A DNA stretch of 64,000 nt from NCBI GenBank assembly GCA_963210315.1, contig OY723251.1:248001-312000 (forward strand), written 5' to 3'. The translations under genes were made by a program, and so were the position numbers. A model generated the notes under the pieces. The model had not been told where the DNA came from. It made no database searches and saw only the letters and a list, made by a program, of their open reading frames with translations. The stretch is from Rhynchopus euleeides (Eukaryota; Euglenozoa; Diplonemea; Diplonemida; Diplonemidae). Shown in pieces: positions 47,131 through 56,568 of this stretch (position 1 is the stretch's first letter; each line of letters starts with the position of its first letter).

Positions 47131-47393
47131 AGCAAGAGTAGGATAGCGGGCCCGGTTCCTCACGGTATGGTCCTTCGGGGCCAGGCTGCGATGCCAGCAC
47201 GCTAACCCAAATTGCAATACGATCGGGTGTGATTTGTTGTGATTTGTTGTTTTTTTCCCCAGCCTGATTACCCCAGCCGACCTCTTTCCACTCGGTATGG
47301 CAGTGCCCGAGAGTGTTATGGTCGGTCTGTTTTGTGTCACAATCCTGTCTGCATGGGCAATAAAAAGAGGGGGGGGGGGGGTGGGGGGGGGGG

Positions 47394-48275
47394 CAATGTT
47401 GTTAGGGTGGGTTTAAACTCGGGTTTAAACTTGGGTTTAAACCGGGTTTTTATTGGGTTTTTATGGTTTTTATTCCTGAGATTTCTCGGGTTTAAACTCG
47501 GTTTTTTGGTGGGGGGTGGGAGAGGGGGGTTTTTTTACTCTACCACCTCTACCATTCCAGTGCAGACTCCGAAGCCAAGAAAAAATAGCTAGCGGCAGTG
47601 ATCTGAGGGTACCGTACCCGGTACCCTCGGGGGTAGTACCCCCTGGTGCCCCCAAAATGGTGGTTTTCAGTTTCGCGGAATTTGCATTTCCGGCGTTTTT
47701 CCGAACCGTGGTGGGGTCATTTTGCCAGGAGCACCAGCATCACCAGTAACGCCAGCAACGCCTGTGGAGGAGACCCCTCAGAAGTCAAAACCAGCTGCCA
47801 AACCAGCCAGGCAATGCAGGATTGTTGCGACCCCCCGACCCAACGAGACGGAGATGACGAGGATAGTGGATGCCTGGGCAGATTATGTACTGGCTGCCGG
47901 GCTCCCCCTCTCCATTATGGAGGATGAACATTTCCTCAAGGCCGTCGGGGTGACACGCCCCAGCATAGATGTCAAGCAGCTGCCGAGCAGGCACCAACTC
48001 GGGGGTAAACTTCTCGATGAGAAGTATGACGCGGTCATGAACGAAGACCTGTGAAAGTTGAACAAGTCGGACAGCCGCGTCCCTCCCTGGCCCCCCTCCC
48101 CTCCCGCAAACCAGCTCAGTGCACGTAACGTGTGCACCCCCTGCAGCTTCCTACTGGGTTTTTACTGGGTTTAAACTCGGTTTAAACCGAGTTTAAACCC
48201 GGTTTTAGAGTTTAAACCCGGTTTGTTGGGTTTTTTGGGGGTTTTATTCTGGGACCCGGGTTTTTAACAACATTG
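47394..48275 (+). mobile_element. hAT-like 882-bp DNA element
   Basis: Ends CAATGTTGTTA and TAACAACATTG, flanked on both sides by at least eight G residues, compatible with the 8-bp target duplication of hAT transposons. Subterminal GTTTAAAC and GGGTTTAAACTCGG repeats fill 47410-47510 and 48160-48220. It contains a fragment of a hAT/DUF659-type protein. Too short to be autonomous. Confidence 0.6.
47722..48054 (+). CDS. Fragment of a hAT/DUF659-type transposase-like protein
   Basis: 110 codons. A Pro/Ala/Lys-rich lead is followed by ADYVLAAGLPLSIMEDEHFL and a segment ending LPSRHQLGGKLLDEKY. This resembles the region of hAT and DUF659 proteins that reads roughly glPfs-VE-p-F...l-PsR..l...L...Y. 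It stops before the catalytic RNase H-like domain, so it is a deletion derivative. Confidence 0.5.
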   Translation: MPGAPASPVTPATPVEETPQKSKPAAKPARQCRIVATPRPNETEMTRIVDAWADYVLAAGLPLSIMEDEHFLKAVGVTRPSIDVKQLPSRHQLGGKLLDEKYDAVMNEDL

Positions 48276-48432
48276 GGGGGGGGGGGGGGTGGGGGTGCAC
48301 GGTGGGATCTTGTAAATTTTACATGTATAACTACAAGTATATACATGTATTATACATGTATAATACTTGCATGTCAACTATTATACATGTATAATGCATG
48401 TAAATGCCTGAAATATACATGTAAAATACATG

Positions 48433-49336
48433 TACCTACCCCCCCCCCCGTGTTTAAGTCCCCTATCCAAACGTCAAAATCGGGGCCAAGGGGACTTAAA
48501 CACATCGGAGGGGACTTAAACACGCCTGCCACCTGTTTCCTGAGGGAACCGGGAAGAGGCCGTATTATATCGATTCCGAGGCACATCTGGACAGATTCTG
48601 GGGACCTGGGTGCTGGGGCCTCAAACCCCTTTGCCTCTCACACTGCTTCAGGGCCACCCTACTCTGCCAAGCACTGCCCATAACCACTGACTTGGGGTGG
48701 TCAGGCTGCCAAAGCTGCAGGGCAAGCAACCCAAGGGGGCCTGAAGCGCAAGAGATGTCGTGCCTCAGGGGTTGATGCTAGCCCTGGGAGGTGTCAAGCT
48801 TTCCGCTAGATGTCCCCTGGAAGATGGCATGTCCCCTGGGCCAACCGACGTTCTTTCCTGGGAGACGGGACACACGGCGGGTGCTCAGGCGGGGCCAGCT
48901 GGGGGTGGCAGTATGGGTGGCGTGGGGATCCGAGGGCGCTGAGCACTGGCACACTGCGGCCCTCGCCACTGCTAGCAGCCCCGCTGTGCCGCAGAATTGA
49001 TTCCCGACCCCAGTGCGACAAGAGGGGCACGCTGGCGCACGACCTGCATCGCACAGCGAGGCTGTGGATGAGGACGAGCGACGTGACCCGGACTGCCCCC
49101 TGCGGGGCAGTCCGGGCCACGTGCGGGTATCCGAAGCCCCCAGGCTCCCTCCCTGGCCTCCACACGTGCCTCACATCCTGGTGGTCCGCCAACGGACACC
49201 TGGAAAAATCGAGAAAAAATGCCCCCCAACCAAACTACTAGACCGGGGTGTTTAAGTCCCTTCGGGAAAATTGGCCGCCGAGGGGACTTAAACACATCAT
49301 ATGGATAGGGGACTTAAACACGGGGGGGGGTAGGTA
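48433..49336. mobile_element. 904-bp element with GTGTTTAAGTCCCC subterminal repeats
   Basis: Ends TACCTACCCCC and GGGGGTAGGTA, then GTGTTTAAGTCCCCTATCC at both ends in inverted orientation. Each side carries three copies of the 14-mer GTGTTTAAGTCCCC or its complement in matching positions. The interior (48590-49240) is GC-rich with no credible gene. Confidence 0.65.
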
Positions 49337-49474
49337 TATCAAGTAAAAATACAAGTATAATACTTGCATGTCAACTATTATGGTGCCCCTGACGACCCCA
49401 TATTGCGTAGTTTGTGCGTAGTGAAAAGGGGGGGGGGGGTCTCATTTTTTGATTTACTCAGCCATTCTCTGTCT

Positions 49475-49681
49475 CTATGCCGGGACCCCAAACTCAAGGA
49501 GTTCTTGCTGTTCCGGGGTCAGTGAGGGTGCAGGCGCTTCAGGTGCTGCAGGTGCTGCAGGTTCTTCAGGTGCTGCAGCGCTGGCAGCCTTCGGTGCGGG
49601 TTTCGACGCAGTCTTTGCAGGTCTCTTTGGGGGTGCCCTTTGGCGCGGTGCCTGCTTCAGCTCGTCGGGTGGAAGCATCAA
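49475..49681 (-). CDS. Small Pro/Ala/Lys-rich hypothetical protein, copy 2
   Basis: Same 68-residue translation as 2884-3090, unchanged between the two element copies. This could reflect recent duplication rather than selection. Confidence 0.3.
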   Translation of the reverse strand: MMLPPDELKQAPRQRAPPKRPAKTASKPAPKAASAAAPEEPAAPAAPEAPAPSLTPEQQELLEFGVPA

Positions 49682-49761
49682 CGCATCATTAAGCGGTGCC
49701 TGCTTCAGCTCCTCCGGGTGGAAGCGTCAACGCATCATTAAGGAAGAAGGAAGCACAGTTG

Positions 49762-50079
49762 CTACGCTTTTTTGCAGCTGCAGGAAACGACACCATACCC
49801 AACAACAATCCCCAGACCGTCGAGGGAGAGTGGGCGCCTGGATCCCGTGACACAGATCTCTAGTGCCGTTGTGATCCCCTCGGATAACGTCTCCTGGACG
49901 TTGTCAGCGGAGGTTGCCTGTGTGGCGGTGACCTCCGTATACCCCGCGGGATCCAGTGCCAGTAGCGCCTTCTTCAGCTTTTCGTCGACCCCTCGGCCGA
50001 CGCTCTCCTTGATGTCAAGGGCCACCTTCAGGGTGGCACCTCGCAGCGCCCTGAAGGCTGTGATCGTATCATCATTCAC
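49762..50079 (-). CDS. Small hypothetical protein, copy 2
   Basis: Same 105-residue translation as 2486-2803 (ATLKVALDIKESVGRGVDEK). Function unknown. Confidence 0.35.
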   Translation of the reverse strand: MNDDTITAFRALRGATLKVALDIKESVGRGVDEKLKKALLALDPAGYTEVTATQATSADNVQETLSEGITTALEICVTGSRRPLSLDGLGIVVGYGVVSCSCKKA

Positions 50080-50662
50080 AATCTCGAGGGTGTTCTACGC
50101 GGCTCCTGGAACTCACTTCCTTCTCAGGTGTTTCTGGGCATGGGGCAACCTTGCCCAGGTGTTTCTGGAGTCCCGCCCCACATGTCGTGCGTTCTTTCGT
50201 ACGGTGTATAGTGAGTTCTGGCAATAATTTTTTGCTCGGTCAGCGCAGTGCCTCCAGTCCTGTCTCAGTAGCCACACAGAAAGGGGGGCCAAAAAAACTG
50301 GGGGGGGACCAAAAAGCGAGACCCCCCCCCCAGATTGCGTAGTTTGTGCGTAGTGAAAAAGGGGTAAATCAGGGGCACCATATTATACATGTATTTTTAC
50401 TTGATATACATGTATTTTACATGTATATTTCATGCATTTACATGTATTTTACATGTATAATACTTGTCATGCAAGTATGATACATGTAAAATACTTGCAT
50501 GACAAGTAAAATACTTGCATGCAAGTAAAATACATGTATTTTACTTGCATGCAAGTATTTTACTTGTCATGCAAGTATTTTACATGTATAATACTTGCAT
50601 GACAAGTATTATACATGTAAAATACATGTAAATGCCTGAAATATACATGTAAAATACATGTA

Positions 50663-51029
50663 CCGTCACTCAAGTAATGTTGGTGGGGTAATAACCCACC
50701 AACTTCTTCCAGAACCCCCAAATCCACCAAATTAGTACCCCACCAACATATTTACCCCACCAACAAATCTACCCCACCAATTTATTACCCCAATGCGCAT
50801 CGCTGACTACCGTTTTCGTGGCGAACGCCTAAGGGGCCCGGCTGATGGCTAAGTTTTCCAGAAAATGCATACGGCGTACGCGTGGGCGTGCGGCGCCTGC
50901 ATACGGCAGTCTATGTAGTACAAGAGACGGCCATGTCCGCACACCAAATCGGTCGTCAACCTCAGCAGCCTTCGAGCCTTCGAGTAGGTAATCGTACCTT
51001 TTGCACTTGTGCGCGAAGGAACCGTCTGT
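50663..51029. mobile_element. Left half of the TA-flanked element
   Basis: Matches the first half of 37167-37863, from CCGTCACTCAAGTAATGTTG to GAACCGTCTGT, then breaks off into a C run. The right terminus is missing. Confidence 0.7.
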
Positions 51030-51089
51030 TGACCCCCCCCCCCCCGGCCAGCCCCCTGCTTACAGTACCCCGGCGTTAAGCCAGCCACT

Positions 51090-51239
51090 GGGGGGGGGGG
51101 GGGGTCAAAATTGGACCCGGACATCCGGACACCCGGATTTCCGGTCCGGATATGTCCGCCCTGTCCGCCCTGAAATCGCCTAAGGGGCCGGGGGAAATCC
51201 AGGAAATTCGGGAAATCCAGGAATATGAAGAATCCTCCA
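51090..51239. mobile_element. Right-end fragment of the GGACATGTCC composite element
   Basis: Matches 21732-21884: a G run, GGTCAAAATTGGACCCGGAC, CTGTCCGCCCTGAAATCGCC, ending GAATATGAAGAATCCTCC. This confirms that end as a true terminus. Confidence 0.65.
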
Positions 51240-52078
51240 TAATACATGTATATCAACCAAAATCAGAAAAACCGTATACTTTAGTCGTTTACTTGGGCAG
51301 CAGCAATTTGTACATTTTTTTGACAATTTTGAGTTGTGACCCCACCGTGAATTCCGCGGTATACCTAGCAGTCAATTCCGCCCTGTTTCGAGTTCCGGAA
51401 ATGCAGTCTGTTGGGTTCAAATTGGGATGCGGATGCGCATCCCAATTTGACTGGTGAGGTTGGCCGGGAAAAAAAATTTTCAAAAAATCTCGGAAAGCTA
51501 TGGTAGCAACGGAATCAAATGCGGCCAGAATCGGGGAAAAAGGTGTAGTGGAAGACAATTTACTCCCAGATGCAGTTCTCACCCCCCTTGGTAGGCTTTT
51601 GTACAGTGCTTTTTTTGCTTCTTATTGCCTGCGAATCCACCACCTTCCATGCACAGGAAAACTCATCTGAATCAAACATGGCCTGCTTCAAATGCAAGAG
51701 TTCATGGAATGTCACCAACATCACCCTGCTTCCCCGGGCAGTGCAGAATGGCCTGAAGGCCCCCCACCCAGTGGTCTCGCTGGGGGTCGGGCAAACCAAA
51801 AAAGAGGTAGGGCACAGGGTGGGCCGAGCTCGCTCCGCAGGGGAAAAAGTGCAGCCCAACCCCACTCCGATTTCCCGCAGTATGATGCAAACAGGGCCAC
51901 AGAACGTTTTCCCCCCAATTCGAAAGGCATCGGATGCTGCCGCCTTAGATCGTCCTGCTGGACCAAAAATCAGTAGTCAGGGGGTCTTGGGTTGCCATTG
52001 AGCACTTGCAAAACTGCAATCCCGAGTAACTTTGCCAGCGCGCCGTGTTCAGGAACGGCAGCAAAGCTAACAGGCTAC

Positions 52079-52130
52079 AGGGGGGTCTGGGGGGCGGAGC
52101 CCCCCAGCCGCCGGAGGCCACGGTAGTGAA
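52079..52130 (-). repeat. GC-rich hairpin repeat, single unit
   Basis: GGGGGGTCTGGGGGGC-GGA-GCCCCCCAGCCGCCGGAGGCCACGGTAG block without the partner unit seen at the other three loci. Confidence 0.75.
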
Positions 52131-53226
52131 CATCCTAAAATCCCTCGAAGGCTAATCCCCACACCGGTTGGTGCTGTTGCACATTCCAGGCGGGGATGAT
52201 CCTTCGCTTGACCTGATGAGTGCCTGACGGTGCGCTTCGATGAGCACCACCAAGCCCCCAGCACCTGGTACACCTGCTCATGATGGCGTTGGGTTTTCAT
52301 ACGCTGCGCGTGAAAACTCGGCTACAAGGCCGAACCCAAAAGCCCCAAAATCTGACCCATCCGCAAAATTCGACGGGGAAAGTATTGAGGTAGGGCCAAG
52401 GTAGGGCCGAGGTAGGGCCATGCCACCCCTGGCGGCCCACCCTCCCCAAAAATTACAGAAAAAGGGAGGTGGGGCCGCGGCCCCCCCTGCCAGCCCTGGC
52501 ACGAGATCACTGCCCCCACCTCTCCCCTGACTTTCTCAATTGCTCCAGGATTTCGGCTATTTTTGTGTACTTTGGGACCCCGTGTAGGAGGCCTTATACA
52601 CCGCAAAAGTCACCGATTTTTTTTTCCTGGGAAGGTTCTCACTAAAACTACACAGGAATCACATTTTTGGGCCGGAAAAATTTTATTTCCGGCCCGGACG
52701 CCTCCCTGAGACGGACCCATTTTTGGGTCGATTTTTGGGGGGATTTTCCTTAGGAAAGTTGGTAATAGTGGTTGGGCAGCAGTAAATTGGACTCTACTCC
52801 ACTAAATTCACCGATTTTTTTTATGGTGTAATCTACGGAGCTCAACTCTCAAATTCCGTCAAAAACCGGGTCTTTTTGTGGCGATCCGCGGGGGTGAAAT
52901 TCCGAAGAAAATATCGGCAAAAACAGTTTTTCCGAATTTCTCCACCCAAAAAAAAAATATTTTTTTGGAAAAATTATTGTCCTGAAAAGCGCCAATTCCG
53001 TACGTTCAGAGCATTTTATAGGGGGTCTAAAGTGAGGCCAATCCTCACATTTAAGGAAAAAAAAAAAGATTTCCGAGAAAAATCCGGGGGTGGAAAACTG
53101 GTGGCGGCTGGGCAGCCTCGCAGATGAGAGTGGACTCATGCCCACAGACTGCGAGCAACTTACCCGACCGTTTTTCTGTCCAGTTTCTTTGTCAAACCCC
53201 GAGAAAACGCAGGCCGCGAAGGGACG

Positions 53227-53475
53227 GACGTTCACTACCGTGGCCTCCGGCGGCTGGGGGGCTCCGCCCCCCAGACCCCCCTGTGCTGTCTTCCTGTCTT
53301 GTACCCAAACCCTTTGAGGTTACGTCAGAGAATGGAATGCAGACCATCAGACCCTCAGTAGCCTCAGGAGGACGCAGCCAGCTCATGCAGAATCTGTACA
53401 CCTGCAAGGAACAGGTGTTCACTACCGTGGCCTCCGGCGGCTGGGGGGCTCCGCCCCCCAGACCCCCCTGTGGCA
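53227..53475 (+). repeat. GC-rich hairpin repeat, two units
   Basis: Two blocks about 188 bases apart, in the same orientation as 1217-1445. The spacer again holds CTCAGGAGGACGCAGCCAGC and CAGAATCTGTACAC. Confidence 0.8.
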
Positions 53476-54136
53476 TGTGCCTGTATGTAAGTCCTTGCAC
53501 GTCCGGGTCTGCGGCAGATCGGTCCCGAAATCCATTTTTTGGACTAACCTCCGGCACCCGAGGCTGGACCCGAGCACGGATCCCTGAGAGAGGAACCGGG
53601 AGGTGACCCATTCACCACAAGACTCGCTTGCTGGGGGGTCCGCCAAAAAATCGGGGAACGCCTCACATTTAAGCCCAAATGAGCGTAGATTTCGCCCCTA
53701 TAAAATGCCCTGCGTACGTTACACGATAAAAAAAATGTTGAAAAACACGGTATGGTGACGATCGGTCCAATTAGCCTCCAATTAACTTTTTTCCACGATC
53801 GTGGGGGAAAAAACCACGATCGCCACGATCGTGGCTCCAATTAGCTAATTGGAATAATTGGAGGGAATTTTCCTTCGGAAATCCTTAGAGTTCATGTGAC
53901 ATCATGCAGCAGACACAGCCAAGACTGACTCGGGTGGTTGTGGTTCTTACCAGCCAGTCCAAAATTCCCGACCCGTGCGGGTTTCGGAGGCCAATAGGAA
54001 CCATATCCTGCCAATACATACCCACCGTGGTCCCCTGAAAACCGTGTGGAGCTACGTAGGTACGGTCTATAGTGCATCGATGTACCTGGGACCCCCCGTG
54101 TATAAGCCCCCCCGAAAATCGCCTCCAGGGGGGGGC

Positions 54137-54724
54137 TTAACCACGGGAGTCCCAGGTATCGGTGGCATTCACGACTACACATAGTCCACCGGAGATACCG
54201 CAAACCCCCATCGAGCCACACCGCTGCGGCCTGCACAGCCTCCGGGGTGTAGGGAGTGATGCTGTGGCTGTTGGAGGGCGCCACTTCTCCCCGTTGAGGT
54301 TGGAGATGATGTCGTGGTCGTCCGCCAGCAGGATGTTTGATGCAGAGCGGAGGAGGAGAGAGAAGTCTGGGTTAGTCCAGGTCGTAAGGTATGCCTCCCT
54401 GTAGGCACGGAGGTAGTCCGTATGCCCCGGGGAGGGCCTCCCGTGGCGTTTTGCAGAATCCCTCGCCGCATCTGCGACAGAGTCTGCGTAGATCTGGTCC
54501 CCGATGTGGAGGTTGAAATCCGGCGGAGGCCATGCCGCAGAGAGAACCGGGAAGAACTCCCCATCCCCATCTGCGACCAACCGGTTGCACGACAGGACAT
54601 TCACCCTCGCAGGGAGGGATCCCGGAGACGAAGGGGAACACCTATTGCACAAAACTCGACAACCAGGATGGGTTCGCTCGGGTGGTGGTTTTGTTGTCGC
54701 TCTGCCGTCAGTTGTTGTGCACAA
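54137..54724 (-). pseudogene. PhoD-like metallophosphatase fragment inside CACGGT element C
   Basis: The minus-strand translation has the PhoD-like signature NLHIGDQIYADSV, then YLRAYREAYLTTW and ILLADDHDIISNLNGEKW. These correspond to the metal-binding GDQ-Y-D and (W/D)DHD motifs of this family. An upstream VLSCNRL strand also fits. The frame starts with TTG and runs into unrelated sequence at both ends. Only about 120 residues of the usual several-hundred-residue enzyme remain. It looks like a captured host gene piece, possibly one exon. Confidence 0.6.
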
Positions 54725-55235
54725 CTCCGTCGGCAGACAATGTTACATGGTTACTGCACACGTTACATGGTGCAAATCTGGGCTGGTATTGATGTCGGAT
54801 CGTCATCGGACTGATTCAGATGAGTACATCAATATGGTGGGAAAAGAACGGAGTGTGGTCATGTGCCTAAGACCACGATGTCTCTGTTTAGTCTCGGAGA
54901 CGAGTAATTTGCCCATCGCCCAACCTGGTATTGACCGATGCCACAGGGATATCTACCCGTGATGTCGATTCGTCCAATAAGGCGACGGTGTGATGAGTCC
55001 GGCACATGGCATCGTGCGCGAATGTCACATGGACACATCACGGGGAAGTTGTCCCTCTGCCAGAATGATACACCAACCGCATAGTTGTTCATTGGTCAAT
55101 GCCATACAACCCCATAAAACTGCTGGTGATCCAAGAGGTGGGGTTTGAAACAACTTTGCTCAGGTAGTCGCCGTGACGTGATATCATAGGATTAGAGACT
55201 GCAGGGTCGAAGGGAGGCACCCTGAACCACGGCTA

Positions 55236-55637
55236 TCAGCCCCCGGAGGCCTCCGGTGCCACCACCTCCTTCCGGCTCCGGAGGGTGCGTACATTCACCT
55301 GCTGTGGCCCAGGCGCCCAGTTACTTGATTCTTGGAAGATGAAGGCGTCAATGACACGGTTCATTTTTGTGTCTCGGAGACTGCGCCACATTGGCCTCCA
55401 GAAGAGAGGGCTACGTCCCCACTCCATGTCGTAACACTGCGAAAAAGCACCGCTTTTCAGGGGCACCAGGGTATTTTCCAGCCACCGGTCAAAGCCGCCA
55501 AACATCGCTACCAGTGCCCGGTGTGCTCCGGAGTAACTCCAGAGGAGCATCCCCGACACTTCTACCAGAGCACGCCCTGGGATTCGGAATGTGCTTACTA
55601 TTGGCTGATGGAATGATCCGGGAATGGTCTCATCCAA
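55236..55637 (-). CDS. Hypothetical frame in CACGGT element C
   Basis: 133 codons including LVEVSGMLLWSYSGAHRALV and MEWGRSPLFWRPMWRSLRDT. It lies 5' of the PhoD fragment on the same strand and could be another captured exon. No family is recognised, and it may be chance. Confidence 0.2.
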   Translation of the reverse strand: MDETIPGSFHQPIVSTFRIPGRALVEVSGMLLWSYSGAHRALVAMFGGFDRWLENTLVPLKSGAFSQCYDMEWGRSPLFWRPMWRSLRDTKMNRVIDAFIFQESSNWAPGPQQVNVRTLRSRKEVVAPEASGG

Positions 55638-56568
55638 TGGCTGAAAATCCCGGTTGCGCCCAAACCCAGATCAAAATCAGATGGAACAGCGGGGGAAGCT
55701 GATGCACTCACAGCCAACCAAGCCACTGGTTTCAGGTGTGGCACCCGAACCAAGGCTCTAATATCATCAGGCGGAACGGTAACCGTTCAGCGTTCAGCGG
55801 GTGCTCAGCTCTGCAGTACCAAGCTCTACCGAAGCTTGATCACCTCTGGGTTGGGGAACGTATACAATATCGGCCAGTGGGATGCGGCTTTGTGAAGGGA
55901 CTGGCCTCATCCAACAAGGCTCTAACTTCAGCGGCTCGCGTGTTCAGCCATTCAGCGGTATCAATCCAGGGATATCCAAACTCAGGAAAATTTGGGGTGA
56001 ACTTGAGCTGAAAATAGAGGGGTCTTCGCTGGTCGGTATGCCTCGTTATTCTTCGTCAGTTTTCACCTAGTTTCCTTGGGAAATGCACCAAAATGCACTG
56101 ACGATCACCCCGTAGCCCCCTGTATCCAACAGCGGGCGAAAAAGTCGAACCGCTGACTACCGGTTGAAACAGCTCCCACCGGGAGCCGTCCTACACAGCT
56201 CCAGGCCGTACTCCAGGCCAACCACGGGGCTCTCAAGGCCCAGGAGTTAGCCTGCTTGACAGCCGACCCTGCAGAGAGGGCTCGATACCCGGAAGAACTG
56301 TGGTCCATCACATGGTTGACTGCAGAGATAGGTGGGCACTGGAGGGAAATCTTCGACCAATTAGCCACGATCGCCCACGATCGTGGGAATAATTGGAATA
56401 TTTTTTTCACGATCGTCCAATTAGCCTCCAATTAAAACGATCGTTTTTTTTCACGATCGTGGATTTAATTGGACCGATCGTCACCATACCGTGGAAAAAG
56501 GTGTAGCGGGGTGCCATTTACTCAAAATTTTGAAAAAGTATACGGTTTTTCAGATTTTGGTTGATATA

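Larger units (their letters stand above)
38350..47230 (+). mobile_element. Full-length APE-type LINE (non-LTR retrotransposon)
   Basis: Two large ORFs in one frame, a 5' leader with three copies of CTGTACTTCATT(G/C) (38349-38394) and a 100-base 3' untranslated region ending ATACGATCGGGTGT. The 3' end is fixed by the truncated copy at 33615-33973. Both flanks carry (TTGTGATTTG)n sequence, which suggests a preferred target or a duplicated target. Endonuclease and RT residues are intact, so this may be an active copy. Confidence 0.85.
49381..50380 (-). mobile_element. 1000-bp inverted-repeat DNA element, copy 2
   Basis: Inverted, near-identical copy of 2184-3183 with the same 12-bp ends. Flanked by TATTA on both sides (49376-49380 and 50381-50385), a probable 5-bp target duplication inside the ACATGTA tract. 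Confidence 0.85.
48305..50662. repeat. ACATGTA / ACTTGCATG palindrome tract (interrupted twice)
   Basis: Runs of TACATGTATAATACTTGCAT, ACATGTAAAATACATGTA and TACTTGCATGCAAGTA occur at 48305-48432, 49337-49380 and 50381-50662. They share the ending GAAATATACATGTAAAATAC. Two transposons (48433-49336 and 49381-50380) split the tract. No coding signal. The tract is rich in self-complementary 8-16-mers. Confidence 0.65.
53746..56493. mobile_element. CACGGT-type DNA transposon C, carrying a phosphatase fragment
   Basis: Ends CACGGTATGGTGACGATCGG and CCGATCGTCACCATACCGTG. Just inside are CACGATCGTGG and CCAATTA palindromes on both sides. A six-base repeat GAAAAA flanks it (53740-53745 and 56494-56499), a likely target duplication. 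The interior has a PhoD-like gene fragment at 54137-54724 and a relic of the AGGGGTCTTCGC MITE at 56016-56117. Confidence 0.7.
51249..56568. mobile_element. Large composite bounded by inverted TATATCAACC ends (tentative)
   Basis: 51249-51281 (TATATCAACCAAAATC, GAAAAACCGTATACT) recurs inverted at 56538-56568 (AGTATACGG, TTTTGGTTGATATA). GGTGTAG and ATTTACTC also lie near both sides. The interior contains hairpin repeats and the nested CACGGT element C. 51300-52078 and 52131-53226 show no credible gene. Confidence 0.4.

Noticed and set aside
47394..47520. Telomere-like reading of the GGGTTTAAAC repeats
   Set aside because: The GGGTTTA words are part of GTTTAAAC palindromes inside transposon ends, not a uniform telomeric run.
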